37,376 nt of DNA from NCBI RefSeq assembly GCF_000364705.1, contig NZ_AQOH01000035.1, forward strand, positions 1 through 37,376, in the 5' to 3' direction. This DNA comes from Pseudomonas fuscovaginae SE-1. GTDB taxonomy: Bacteria > Pseudomonadota > Gammaproteobacteria > Pseudomonadales > Pseudomonadaceae. This document shows, one piece after another, positions 8,063 to 16,064 of the stretch. A program made the position numbers and the translations under genes. Every line of letters begins with the position of its first letter. Positions within the stretch are counted from its first letter, which is position 1. Under the pieces are notes generated by a model, which made no database searches, was not told where the DNA came from, and was given only the letters and a program-made list of their open reading frames with translations.

Positions 8063-9028
8063 ATGGGTGAGTTCGAGCTGATCCGCAATTTCTTTGCCGC
8101 CGCGCCCTGTGCGCAGGCCGGCGAAGGTGTTGCGTTGGGTATCGGCGACGACTGTGCCCTGCTCGATGTTCCCGCCGGGGAACAGTTGGCGATCTCCACC
8201 GACACCCTGGTGGCCGGGGTGCATTTCGCCGATCCCTGCGATCCTTTCCTGCTCGGGCAACGTGCCCTGGCCGTGGCGGCCAGTGACCTGGCCGCCATGG
8301 GCGCGGCGCCGGTGGCCTTTACCCTGGCCCTGACCCTGCCGCACAACGATGTCGATTGGTTGCAGGCGTTCGCCGGCGGGCTGGACCGCATGGCCCGCCA
8401 GTGCGCCTTGCGCCTGGTCGGCGGCGATACTACCCGGGGCCCGTTGAGCCTGACGCTGACGGTGTTCGGCCGGGTGCCTGCCGGCCAGGCGCTGACCCGC
8501 GGCGGTGCGCAAGTCGGTGACCTGTTGTGCGTGGGGGGCGACCTGGGCAATGCCGCCGGCGCCTTGTCGCTGGTGCTGGGGCAGCGTACGGCCGAGTCGG
8601 CCCTGGCTGACCCGCTGCTGGCTCACTACTGGTCGCCCCGTCCGCAGTTCGCCCTGGGGCAGGCCCTGCGCGGCAAGGCCACTGCTGCGCTGGATATTTC
8701 CGACGGCCTTTTGGCCGATTGCGGACATATCGCGGCGGCATCCGGCGTGCGTTTGCTGGTCGAACGTGAAAAGCTGCCGTTGTCGCCCGCCTTGCTGGGC
8801 TTTCTAGGCCCGGTTGCTGCCTGTGAGGCGGCGCTCAGTGGCGGTGACGACTATGTCCTGGCATTCACACTGCCATCCGTCGAGTTGCCCGGGCTGCTGC
8901 TCGCCCATGACTCGATCCGGGTGGTCGGGCGAGTGGTCGCCGGGCAGGGCGTTGCCCTGTTGGCGGTCGATGGCCAGGACATCACCCCGCGAATCCGCGG
9001 TTATCAACATTTTCCGGAGACGCCGTGA
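8063..9028 (+). CDS. thiL: Thiamine-monophosphate kinase
   Basis: A 321-residue member of the PurM-like ATP-dependent kinase family; it phosphorylates thiamine monophosphate to the active cofactor. The N-terminus begins MGEFELIRNFF, with GIGDDCALL (26-34) and STDTLVAGVHF (45-55), the ThiL metal and nucleotide loops. Later it has VGGDTTRGP and ALDISDGLLADCGHI. Length is normal. An 18-nt gap separates it from nusB and a 4-nt GTGA overlap joins it to pgpA. Confidence 0.96.
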   Translation: MGEFELIRNFFAAAPCAQAGEGVALGIGDDCALLDVPAGEQLAISTDTLVAGVHFADPCDPFLLGQRALAVAASDLAAMGAAPVAFTLALTLPHNDVDWLQAFAGGLDRMARQCALRLVGGDTTRGPLSLTLTVFGRVPAGQALTRGGAQVGDLLCVGGDLGNAAGALSLVLGQRTAESALADPLLAHYWSPRPQFALGQALRGKATAALDISDGLLADCGHIAAASGVRLLVEREKLPLSPALLGFLGPVAACEAALSGGDDYVLAFTLPSVELPGLLLAHDSIRVVGRVVAGQGVALLAVDGQDITPRIRGYQHFPETP

Positions 9029-9528
9029 CAGATCATCCCAAACAGGTTCCCGCCGAGTTCGTGCCGCCGTCGGTGTGGCGCAACCCCTGGCATTTCCTGG
9101 CGTTCGGCTTCGGCTCCGGAACCCTGCCCAAGGCCCCGGGCACCTGGGGATCGCTGGTTGCGCTACCCTTTATCCCGTTGTGGCAGATGCTGCCGGACTG
9201 GGGCTACTGGCTGATGCTCGGCATCACCATGCTGTTCGGCTTCTGGCTGTGCGGCAAGGTCGCCGACGACTTGCGGGTGCATGACCACGAAGGCATCGTC
9301 TGGGACGAGATGGTCGGCATGTGGATCACCCTGTGGCTGGTGCCGCAGGGCTGGTACTGGCTGCTGGCGGGGTTCCTGATGTTCCGCTTCTTCGACATCC
9401 TCAAGCCCTGGCCGATTCGCTGGATCGACCGGCATGTGCACGGCGGCGTCGGGATCATGCTCGATGACGTTCTGGCCGGGGTATTCGCCTGGCTGGCCAT
9501 GCAGGGACTGGTGCATCTCTTCACCTGA
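9025..9528 (+). CDS. pgpA: Phosphatidylglycerophosphatase A
   Basis: A 167-residue inner-membrane enzyme that dephosphorylates phosphatidylglycerophosphate to phosphatidylglycerol. Family motifs are GFGSGTLPKAPGTWGS near the N-terminus, VWDEMVGMW, FRFFDILKPWPI and DDVLAGVFAW. It has several hydrophobic segments and conserved acidic residues facing the cytoplasm. The GTG start at 9025 overlaps the thiL stop. It is a conserved neighbour of thiL and nusB in gammaproteobacteria. Confidence 0.95.
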   Translation: MTDHPKQVPAEFVPPSVWRNPWHFLAFGFGSGTLPKAPGTWGSLVALPFIPLWQMLPDWGYWLMLGITMLFGFWLCGKVADDLRVHDHEGIVWDEMVGMWITLWLVPQGWYWLLAGFLMFRFFDILKPWPIRWIDRHVHGGVGIMLDDVLAGVFAWLAMQGLVHLFT

Positions 9529-9538
9529 GGAATTGGCG

Positions 9539-10309
9539 ATGTCCGGCTTGCGTTCGTGGGGGCTGTTCCTGCTGCTGTTGCTCAGCCCGTTGGCCCGGGG
9601 CGAGGAAGTTGCCGGCTTGCCGGTGCAGATTCGGCTGGTCAGCGAGGAGTGGGCCGACTACACCAACGCCGATGGCAGCGGCCTGGCCTGGGATGTGCTG
9701 CGCGAGGTGTTCGAGCCGCGTGGGGTCAAGGTCGAGATTCGCAGCGAGCCCTACGTCCGTTCGGCCGGTCTCGTCGAGCGTGGCGAGGCGGATGCCTGGG
9801 TGGGCTCCTACAGCAAGGAAATCAGTGGAGTTCTGTACCCGCGCTGGAACTACGACACCGACCATATCTATGCCGTGGGGTTGGCCAGCAAGCCAGCGCC
9901 GAGCCTGGAACGACTCGGCAGTTATCGTCTGGCCTGGGTGCGTGGCTACAAGTACCAGAAGTACTTGCCCAACGTGCGCGACTTCAACGAGATCCAGCGG
10001 CGTGACGGGATTCTGCCGATGCTGCAGCATGGCCGTGCCGACTTCTACATCGACGCGCTGAGCGAGGTCGACGCTGTCCTGGCGCAGGCGCAAGATCCCA
10101 GCCTGTTCAGCCGTACCCATCTGGCGGAGTTGCCGCTGTACCTCGGCTTCGCCAACAACGAGCGCGGGCGGGCATTGCGCGAGCTGTATGACCAGCGCAT
10201 GGGCGAGCTGGTCAAGGCCGGTCGCCTGCGCAAGATATTCGAGCACTGGAAGCAGCCTTACCCGTTCGAAAGCGGAAAATTTCCGGCTGTGACCGATCAA
10301 ACTTATTGA
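9539..10309 (+). CDS. Periplasmic solute-binding (family 3-like) protein
   Basis: A 256-residue protein with a clear Sec signal peptide (SWGLFLLLLLSPLARG, cleavage near residue 21). The body looks like the two-lobed bacterial extracellular solute-binding family 3: GLAWDVLREVFEPRG, RGEADAWVGSYSKE, LGSYRLAWVRGY, LQHGRADFYIDALSEVDA and KAGRLRKIFEHW. No permease or ATPase gene is adjacent, so it is an orphan whose ligand cannot be told. It begins 10 nt after pgpA, probably in the same transcript, with its own likely terminus before the ribA promoter. A proven link to riboflavin metabolism is lacking. Confidence 0.8.
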   Translation: MSGLRSWGLFLLLLLSPLARGEEVAGLPVQIRLVSEEWADYTNADGSGLAWDVLREVFEPRGVKVEIRSEPYVRSAGLVERGEADAWVGSYSKEISGVLYPRWNYDTDHIYAVGLASKPAPSLERLGSYRLAWVRGYKYQKYLPNVRDFNEIQRRDGILPMLQHGRADFYIDALSEVDAVLAQAQDPSLFSRTHLAELPLYLGFANNERGRALRELYDQRMGELVKAGRLRKIFEHWKQPYPFESGKFPAVTDQTY

Positions 10310-10353
10310 TAGTTATCATGGATAAATCGGCCTAAGCGTCTGTAGGAACGTCC

Positions 10354-10362
10354 TGTTACAAT
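10354..10362 (+). promoter_or_regulatory. Extended -10 promoter element of ribA
   Basis: TGTTACAAT fits an extended -10 (TGnTACAAT). The -35 is poor. It lies about 47 nt before the GTG at 10409. It covers an upstream in-frame ATG (10361), which argues against that ATG being the start. Confidence 0.45.
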
Positions 10363-10408
10363 GTGGCAATCGCGAATTTCCAGCTTTCATACTGATCAGG
10401 AGCACAGG

Positions 10409-11026
10409 GTGCCTGTCGTTTTTGTCGCTGCCTCCAAACTGCCTACCCCCTTTGCGACTTTCACCATGAACGGCTTTCTTGAGGAAGCCACCGGTCGTGA
10501 ACATGTCGTGCTGACGCTCGGGGATGTGGCCGATGGCGCACCGGTGCTTGGCCGTGTGCACTCTGAATGCCTGACCGGCGATGCCTTGTTCAGCCAGCGT
10601 TGCGACTGCGGTTCGCAGCTGGAAGCCGCGTTGCAGGCTATCGCTCGGGAAGGCCGTGGCGTCCTGCTGTACCTGCGTCAGGAAGGTCGTGGTATCGGCC
10701 TGATGAACAAGATCCGCGCCTATGAGCTGCAAGATGGTGGCGCCGACACGGTCGAGGCCAACGAGCGCCTGGGTTTTGCCGCCGACCTGCGTGACTACGC
10801 GATCTGCCGGCCGATGCTCGAACACCTGGGCATCCAGTCGTTGCGGCTGATGACCAACAACCCGCGCAAGGTCAAGGCGTTGACCGACATGGGCATTACT
10901 GTGGCCGAGCGAGTGCCGCTGCACACCGGGCACAACCCGCACAACCGGCTCTACCTGGCCACCAAGGCCGGCAAGCTCGGCCATATGATGGGCAACGAGC
11001 ACCAGAACGAGGCCGACCCGGCGTGA
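10409..11026 (+). CDS. ribA: GTP cyclohydrolase II
   Basis: A 205-residue enzyme for the committed riboflavin step: GTP to diaminohydroxyribosylaminopyrimidine phosphate, formate and pyrophosphate. The three zinc cysteines are intact (C54, C65 and C67 in [17 protein letters not shown]), as are [11 protein letters not shown] and LMTNNPRKV. The GTG at 10409 follows AGGAG (10398-10402) by 6 nt and gives the conserved [15 protein letters not shown] start. This also puts the cysteines at the same numbers as in E. coli RibA. It supplies the activity that the RibBA C-terminal domain has lost. Its stop overlaps the next gene (GTGA). Confidence 0.96.
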   Translation: MPVVFVAASKLPTPFATFTMNGFLEEATGREHVVLTLGDVADGAPVLGRVHSECLTGDALFSQRCDCGSQLEAALQAIAREGRGVLLYLRQEGRGIGLMNKIRAYELQDGGADTVEANERLGFAADLRDYAICRPMLEHLGIQSLRLMTNNPRKVKALTDMGITVAERVPLHTGHNPHNRLYLATKAGKLGHMMGNEHQNEADPA

Positions 11027-11442
11027 CCCGTGGCCAGGTGAAGCGTCGATTGGCGGTTGGCTGGTACAAGCAGTTACTGCTGACGGTCCTGCCGCTGTTC
11101 GTTGCCAGTTGGGCCTTCGGCCAGACCGAACCGGTGCTGCCGGTGCTGGCGATGCCATTGTTCATTGCCGGCATCGCCTCGATGTTCCTCACCCTGCGGT
11201 TCTTTGGTGGTTACAAGCACGCGCTGATTGCCACTGAAAAAGCCCTGGATACGCCACAGGAACCGGCGGCCTGGATCGCGCTGGCGAATGTCCGGCGCAA
11301 GGCGCTGGTGATCGCGGCGCTGCCGACCTGGATCGGCACCCTGGCGGTGTTCGTCGGCCTGGAGGCGGTGCCGCTGTTCCTGCTGGTCCTGTCCACCGTC
11401 GTGCTGTTCTACCTCTACCGCATTCCGCGCCAACTCGGCTGA
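11023..11442 (+). CDS. Small four-helix membrane protein of unknown function
   Basis: A 139-residue protein with about four hydrophobic helices (around 17-36, 38-62, 91-112 and 114-132) and a basic N-terminus ([16 protein letters not shown]). The loop between helices 2 and 3 is soluble ([15 protein letters not shown]). It is sometimes annotated as MFS-like, but it is far too short for a transporter of that family. The GTG at 11023 overlaps the ribA stop by 4 nt, so it is translationally coupled to ribA. This may hint at a role near flavin metabolism, but no known motif supports it. Confidence 0.75.
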   Translation: MTRGQVKRRLAVGWYKQLLLTVLPLFVASWAFGQTEPVLPVLAMPLFIAGIASMFLTLRFFGGYKHALIATEKALDTPQEPAAWIALANVRRKALVIAALPTWIGTLAVFVGLEAVPLFLLVLSTVVLFYLYRIPRQLG

Positions 11443-11443
11443 T

Positions 11444-11640
11444 GTGGCGCGGGCTGGCAGCCACGCCAGGCTCGATGCCGGGAAAGCCTGGCCGCGGATG
11501 GCTGCATTGCACGAATGGCGGTTGTTGCAGGTGCCGGGCAAAGGGTGGGAGCGGCCTGGTGGGCAGATGACCGCGGCGCCTGAGTTCACCGTGTATGCGG
11601 CCTTGTGTCTGGCGCGATCATTGTGTGAGCAGCATTTATC
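11444..11640 (+). pseudogene. Probable remnant of a cobalamin-binding protein (BtuF-like) 3' end
   Basis: One frame here reads WPRMAALHEW, then RLLQVPGKGWERPGGQM. This resembles the W..m.A...rLL.vP.KG.ERPg.QM block near the C-terminus of BtuF-type periplasmic cobalamin-binding proteins. Nothing resembling the rest of such a protein lies upstream: the preceding gene ends at 11442. The frame carries on past the motif into sequence without family character. I therefore read it as the tail of a gene mostly deleted. My recollection is that related Pseudomonas carry B12-uptake genes at this spot between ribA and dxs. This is a by-eye call and needs a homology search. Confidence 0.4.
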
Positions 11641-11651
11641 CGGGAAAGCTC

Positions 11652-11680
11652 CAGCCCAGGCAACCAGGGTGCCCGGGCTG
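11652..11680. terminator. Hairpin between convergent ribA-side genes and dxs
   Basis: CAGCCCAGGCA (11652-11662) pairs with TGCCCGGGCTG (11670-11680) with one mismatch and a 7-nt loop, 6 nt past the dxs stop. The T-run is weak on both strands. It is probably a bidirectional 3' hairpin. Confidence 0.5.
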
Positions 11681-11685
11681 TCACA

Positions 11686-13584
11686 TCAGAGGCCGAGCAG
11701 CTTCATCCGCTCGGTGACCGAAGTCTCGATCCCCGCCACGTCCAAACCGCACTCTGCCAGCATCTGCGCCGGCTTCGCATGCTCGACGTAGGCATCCGGC
11801 AGGCCCAGGTGCAGGATCGGCTTGAGCAGGTTTTCCTGCGCCAGGAACTCGCTGACCGCCGCACCGGCGCCACCCATGACGGCGTTTTCCTCGATGGTCA
11901 CCAGCAGTTCGTGGCTGCCGGCGATCTCGCGGACCAGGGCCTCGTCCAGCGGCTTGACGAAACGCATGTCCACCACGGTCGCGTCCAGCTTTTCGGCCAC
12001 CACCAGCGCTTCGGCCAATTGCACGCCGAACACCAGCAGGGCGACCTTGCCACCCTGGCGGCGCACCACGCCCTTGCCGATCTCGATCGGTTCGAGGTTC
12101 TTCTCGATGGTCGCGTTCGGGCCGCTGCCGCGTGGGTAGCGCACCGCCGCCGGGCCGTTGTACAGGTGGCCGGTGCTGAGCATCTTGCGCAGTTCGTTCT
12201 CGTCGCTGGGAGTCATCACCAGCATGCCGGGGATGCAGCGCAGGTACGACAGGTCGAAGCTGCCGGCGTGGGTCGGGCCGTCTTCGCCGACCAGGCCGGC
12301 GCGGTCGATGGCGAACAGCACGTCAAGGTTCTGCACCGCCACGTCATGCACCAGTTGGTCATAGCCGCGCTGCAGGAAGGTCGAATAGATCGCCACCACC
12401 GGCTTGGCGCCTTCGCAGGCCATGCCGGCGGCAAAGGTCACCGCGTGCTGCTCGGCGATCGCCACGTCGAAGTAGCGCAGTGGGAAGCGTTCGCTGAAGG
12501 CCACCAGGTCGGAGCCTTCCTTCATCGCCGGGGTGATGCCCACCAGGCGTGGGTCGGCGGCGGCCATGTCGCACAGCCATTCGCCGAACACCGCGGAGTA
12601 CTTAGGCCCGCTGGGCTTCTTCGGCGCGGCGGCGGGAGCGTCCAGCGGTTCGAGCTTGGTGATCGCGTGGTAGCCGATCGGGTCGACTTCCGCCGGGGCG
12701 AAGCCCTTGCCCTTCTTGGTCACCACGTGCAGGAACTGCGGGCCCTTGAGGTCGCGCATGTTGCGCAGGGTGGCGATCAGCGTCGGCAGGTCGTGGCCGT
12801 CGATCGGGCCGATGTAGTTCCAGCCCAGCTCTTCGAACAGGGTGCCGGGCACCAGCATGCCCTTGGCGTATTCTTCGGTGCGGCGGGCGATTTCCCAGGC
12901 GCCGGGCAGGCGCGACAGCACTTTCTTGCTGCCTTCGCGCATGCTCGCGTAGGTGCGGCTGGAGAGAATCTTGGCCAGGTAGTTCGACAGCCCGCCGACA
13001 TTGCGCGAGATCGACATGTCGTTGTCGTTGAGGATCACCAGCATGTTGGCGTCGACTTCCGGCGCGTGGTTCAACGCCTCGAACGCCATGCCCGCGGTCA
13101 GGGCGCCGTCGCCAATCACCGCGATCGCCTTGCGCTCGCTGTTCTGCAGCCGGGCGGCGATGGCCATGCCCAGGGCGGCGCTGATGGAGGTGCTGGAGTG
13201 GCCGACGCCGAAGGTGTCGTACTCGCTCTCCGAACGGCGCGGGAAGGCGGCCAGGCCGTCCTTCTGGCGCAGGCTGAGCATGCGCTCGCGGCGACCGGTG
13301 AGGATCTTGTGCGGATAGGCCTGGTGACCCACGTCCCACACCAGCCGGTCGTCCGGAGTGTCGAAGACGTAGTGCAGCGCGATGGTCAGCTCGATGACGC
13401 CAAGACCGGCACCGAAGTGCCCGCCGGTCTGGCCGACCGAATAGAGCAGCTCCTGGCGCAGTTCATCGGCCAGGGTTTCCAGCTCGGCTTCACCTAACCG
13501 ACGCAGGCCGGCCGGCGTGTCGGCGCGGTCCAGCAGGGGCGTGGCCGGGCGCTTGCGGGGAATCTCATGGAACGTCGTGGGCAT
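11686..13584 (-). CDS. dxs: 1-deoxy-D-xylulose-5-phosphate synthase
   Basis: A 632-residue cytoplasmic thiamine-diphosphate enzyme that joins pyruvate and glyceraldehyde-3-phosphate in the first step of the MEP isoprenoid pathway. Signatures: GGHFGAG (H56), [17 protein letters not shown], the ThDP motif starting [15 protein letters not shown] (158-172), and a transketolase-like central domain with [17 protein letters not shown]. The length is the usual one for Pseudomonas. It lies 129 nt downstream of ispA on the same strand and completes an xseB-ispA-dxs cluster seen across gammaproteobacteria. Confidence 0.97.
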   Translation of the reverse strand: MPTTFHEIPRKRPATPLLDRADTPAGLRRLGEAELETLADELRQELLYSVGQTGGHFGAGLGVIELTIALHYVFDTPDDRLVWDVGHQAYPHKILTGRRERMLSLRQKDGLAAFPRRSESEYDTFGVGHSSTSISAALGMAIAARLQNSERKAIAVIGDGALTAGMAFEALNHAPEVDANMLVILNDNDMSISRNVGGLSNYLAKILSSRTYASMREGSKKVLSRLPGAWEIARRTEEYAKGMLVPGTLFEELGWNYIGPIDGHDLPTLIATLRNMRDLKGPQFLHVVTKKGKGFAPAEVDPIGYHAITKLEPLDAPAAAPKKPSGPKYSAVFGEWLCDMAAADPRLVGITPAMKEGSDLVAFSERFPLRYFDVAIAEQHAVTFAAGMACEGAKPVVAIYSTFLQRGYDQLVHDVAVQNLDVLFAIDRAGLVGEDGPTHAGSFDLSYLRCIPGMLVMTPSDENELRKMLSTGHLYNGPAAVRYPRGSGPNATIEKNLEPIEIGKGVVRRQGGKVALLVFGVQLAEALVVAEKLDATVVDMRFVKPLDEALVREIAGSHELLVTIEENAVMGGAGAAVSEFLAQENLLKPILHLGLPDAYVEHAKPAQMLAECGLDVAGIETSVTERMKLLGL

Positions 13585-13713
13585 CAGGCGAATCGTTATA
13601 GGTATGAAGACGCGGCAGTTTACCTTATGGAGCGCACGCTGCCCACGCGATGTCGTATCAGTGGGGCGGATGCTGGCCTTTCGATCAGGCGAAAGGCCGG
13701 CGTGACCGCCTGG

Positions 13714-14601
13714 TCAGCTGCGGCGTTCGACGATGTAGCGGGCCAGCTCGCGCAGTGGTTCGGCGCCCGCGTCAAACGGTCGCAGCGCGTGCAGCGCCTG
13801 GTCGCGCAGCTCCAGGGCGTAGGCCTTGGCCGCTTCCAGGCCGAGCAGGGCCGGGTAGGTCGGCTTGTCGCGGGCGATGTCGGCTCCCTGGCGCTTGCCG
13901 AGGGTCGCGGTATCGCTTTCGACGTCGAGGATGTCGTCCTGCACCTGGAAGGCCAGGCCGATGGCCTGGGCGTAGGTCTGCAGCGACTTGAGTTCGTCCT
14001 TCTGCACGTTGACGCTGGCCAGTGCACCGAGGGTGACGCTGGCCTCGATCAGCGCGCCAGTCTTGTGCCGGTGCATGGTTTCCAGGGCTTTCTGGTCGAG
14101 CTTGATACCTACCGAGCCGAGGTCGATGGCCTGGCCGCCGACCATGCCGGCCGGGCCCGCGGCGTGGGCCAGGGTGCTGACCATGGACAGGCGGGTTTCG
14201 GCGTTCAGGTCGCTCAGGCGTGGGTCGAGCAGGGCGCTGAAGGCGAGGCTCTGCAGGCCGTCGCCCGCCAGGATCGCGCAGGCCTCATCGAACGCCTTGT
14301 GCGTGGTTGGCTGGCCGCGGCGCAGATCGTCGTCGTCCATGGCCGGCAGGTCGTCGTGAACCAGCGAGTAGGCATGGATCAGCTCGACCGCACAGGCGGC
14401 GCCATTGGCCTGTTCCGGCTTGCCACCCAGGGCTTCGCAGGCCGCGTAGACCAGTAGCGGGCGCACGCGCTTGCCGCCGTTCATCACGCTGTAGCGCATG
14501 GCTTCGTAGAGGCGCGCGAGACCGGCGCTGGGTGGCACGAACAGAGTATCCAGCGCGGTGTTGACGCGCTCCTGACAGGCGGCCTGATAGGTCTTGATCA
14601 T
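13714..14601 (-). CDS. ispA: Farnesyl diphosphate synthase (polyprenyl synthetase)
   Basis: A 295-residue enzyme that condenses DMAPP and IPP to geranyl and then farnesyl diphosphate, feeding undecaprenol and quinone side chains. The first aspartate-rich motif is [14 protein letters not shown] (83-96) and the second DDILD (222-226); GGKRVRP binds substrate near residue 42. The ATG at 14599-14601 overlaps the xseB stop by 4 nt, fixing the start; a longer in-frame extension would only cover xseB. Normal length and complete active site. Confidence 0.96.
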   Translation of the reverse strand: MIKTYQAACQERVNTALDTLFVPPSAGLARLYEAMRYSVMNGGKRVRPLLVYAACEALGGKPEQANGAACAVELIHAYSLVHDDLPAMDDDDLRRGQPTTHKAFDEACAILAGDGLQSLAFSALLDPRLSDLNAETRLSMVSTLAHAAGPAGMVGGQAIDLGSVGIKLDQKALETMHRHKTGALIEASVTLGALASVNVQKDELKSLQTYAQAIGLAFQVQDDILDVESDTATLGKRQGADIARDKPTYPALLGLEAAKAYALELRDQALHALRPFDAGAEPLRELARYIVERRS

Positions 14602-14840
14602 TCCGGCTGTTCCGCGTCGAAAGGTTCTTCGGCCAGTTCGCCATCGCGCTCCAGCAGGATCCGCACCTTCTGTTCGGCCTGGGCCAGCGCGCCCTGGCAG
14701 TCGCGGGTCAGGCGGATGCCTTGCTCGAAGGCGGTCAACGAATCTTCCAACGACAGCTCGCCGTTCTCCAGGCGCTCGACCAGTGTCTGCAGATCGGCGA
14801 GGGATTGTTCGAAATCCAGGGAAACTTTTTTGCGGGCCAT
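14598..14840 (-). CDS. xseB: Exodeoxyribonuclease VII small subunit
   Basis: An 80-residue helical protein: [38 protein letters not shown], then a coiled segment ([15 protein letters not shown]) and an acidic tail. This is the standard XseB layout. It binds XseA to form the single-strand exonuclease; xseA is not in this window. It is first in the operon with ispA and dxs, the classic arrangement. Confidence 0.95.
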   Translation of the reverse strand: MARKKVSLDFEQSLADLQTLVERLENGELSLEDSLTAFEQGIRLTRDCQGALAQAEQKVRILLERDGELAEEPFDAEQPE

Positions 14841-14873
14841 GGCGGCGATCTCGGTAGGCGTTGAACGGGCGCG

Positions 14874-14902
14874 ACACTAGCAGACAGCGGGTTTCGGGGC
14901 AA
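14874..14902 (-). promoter_or_regulatory. Probable sigma70 promoter of xseB-ispA-dxs
   Basis: Minus strand: TTGCCC (14902-14897), a 17-nt spacer, then TAGTGT (14879-14874) preceded by TGC, which makes an extended -10. It lies about 34 nt upstream of the xseB ATG. Confidence 0.55.
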
Positions 14903-15111
14903 ATGCGAGGGGGTGCCAATCATGAGGGCTTCAGGTGTGTCTGCGGCCTTTTTATCGGGAGCCATTCTACACCCAGTGGGGTGGGGGATTTTCAGCTCAT
15001 ATGACAGCTTGAAATAGTGGCATTTTGCCTTGTTTTGCCTGGCTTCCAGCGGGTTGAGTGTGCACGACCTCTCATTTGCCGATTGCCCTCGTAAATACCC
15101 GTTTTCCGCCA

Positions 15112-15140
15112 TTGTGTAACAAGATCTGAATCGCTAACCT
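15112..15140 (+). promoter_or_regulatory. Possible promoter of the mag (yfa) operon
   Basis: TTGTGT (15112-15117), a 17-nt spacer and TAACCT (15135-15140). It implies a 5' leader of about 105 nt before magA. Confidence 0.4.
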
Positions 15141-15200
15141 CTGCGACTTCCCGACCTGCCGTGCCAGGTTCTTTCTGATTTTTCGTGTTTCAGTGGTGTG

Positions 15201-15246
15201 CCTGGTATGGACCGGGCGCAGGGTTTCGTGATGCATGGCAAGGAGG
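15201..15246 (+). promoter_or_regulatory. RsmA/CsrA-like sites covering the magA Shine-Dalgarno
   Basis: CAAGGAGG at 15239-15246 matches the CANGGANG consensus of RsmA/CsrA and is also the Shine-Dalgarno (6 nt before the ATG at 15253). A second ATGGA (15207-15211) sits at the tip of a small hairpin, CCTGGT (15201-15206) pairing with ACCGGG (15211-15216). Two sites, one over the ribosome site, are the usual pattern for translational repression by RsmA. Confidence 0.5.
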
Positions 15247-15252
15247 CTGTTG

Positions 15253-16044
15253 ATGCGCCGGTTATTTCCAATGCTGATAGCTCTCTGGGCCGCGACCGCC
15301 TGGGCCGGGCCCTCGGCCGAGCTGCAGGAGCCGACCGGCGGCTGGCGTTACTCGGGCCTGCTCGATCGCAGCGATGCACCGCAGGTGGCCTATCCGACCC
15401 CGCCCATCGACCGTGGCATCCAGCGCAGTCGCACGCCGATCGAAGGGCGGATCAACCCGCCCTCCGGGCCGCGTGAACCGCATACCCTGGCGGTCAACGG
15501 CAACCCGCTGAATCTCTATACCGACGACAACGGCCGTTTCGTGCGCCCCTACGCCTTCGGTTCCGGTTCCAACAGCGTCGAAGTGCGCAGCGCCCAGGGC
15601 AAGTCGCTCAAGCGCGTGCAGTTCTACGAAGCCAACAAACAGATCACCCCGGCGCGCATTCGCGTGGTGCTCGGCTGGGACGACCCCAAGGCCGAGCTCG
15701 ACCTGCACATCATCACCCCCGACGGCCAGCACGCCTTCTACGCCAACCCGCGCCTGACCAACGGCGGCGGTCTCGACCCGGACGGCGTCGACGGCCCAGG
15801 CCCGGAAATGTTCACCATGACCGCGCCGATGCACGGCACCTACCTGGTCTATGTGAACTACTGGGGCAACTACAGCGCCAGCGACGGCTATAACTTTACC
15901 GAGCGTGCGAACCAGAACGAGGTCATCACCTCGCAGATCAACCTGGTGCTCAACGAAAACACCGTCGATGAAAAGCGCGAGAGCTTCACCGTTCCGCTGC
16001 GCGCGATCGGCGACCTGCTGCTGGTCAAGACCTTCAACTATTGA
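15253..16044 (+). CDS. magA: MagA-like secreted DUF2135 protein (YfaP family)
   Basis: A 263-residue protein with a signal peptide (MRRLFPMLIALWAATAWA). The first half has GGWRY, then a beta-sandwich-like repeat (LAVNGNPLNLYTDDNGRF, SNSVEVRSAQGKSLKRVQF). The second half is DUF2135 (VVLGWDDPKAELDLHIITP, GTYLVYVNYWG). I chose the ATG at 15253, with AAGGAGG 6 nt upstream, over the ATG at 15235. It is the first gene of the six-gene macroglobulin operon, and the last gene encodes its paralogue. In P. aeruginosa several Mag proteins bind the macroglobulin MagD. The biochemical function is unknown. Confidence 0.8.
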   Translation: MRRLFPMLIALWAATAWAGPSAELQEPTGGWRYSGLLDRSDAPQVAYPTPPIDRGIQRSRTPIEGRINPPSGPREPHTLAVNGNPLNLYTDDNGRFVRPYAFGSGSNSVEVRSAQGKSLKRVQFYEANKQITPARIRVVLGWDDPKAELDLHIITPDGQHAFYANPRLTNGGGLDPDGVDGPGPEMFTMTAPMHGTYLVYVNYWGNYSASDGYNFTERANQNEVITSQINLVLNENTVDEKRESFTVPLRAIGDLLLVKTFNY

Positions 16045-16064
16045 ACATCCCGCTCCACGGATGA

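Larger units (their letters stand above)
14841..15252. other. 412-nt divergent regulatory region between xseB and the mag operon
   Basis: No convincing gene is present. It holds a likely xseB promoter (14874-14902), a likely mag operon promoter (15112-15140) and a leader of roughly 105 nt with two RsmA/CsrA-like sites. The stretch 14925-15110 is relatively AT-rich compared with its surroundings and shows no clear reading frame. Confidence 0.6.

Noticed and set aside
11779..13497. A 572-codon plus-strand open frame opposite dxs
   Set aside because: Its composition is a GC-rich antisense shadow (runs of H, Q, G, R) with no recognisable domain, while the opposite strand encodes a complete, motif-perfect Dxs.
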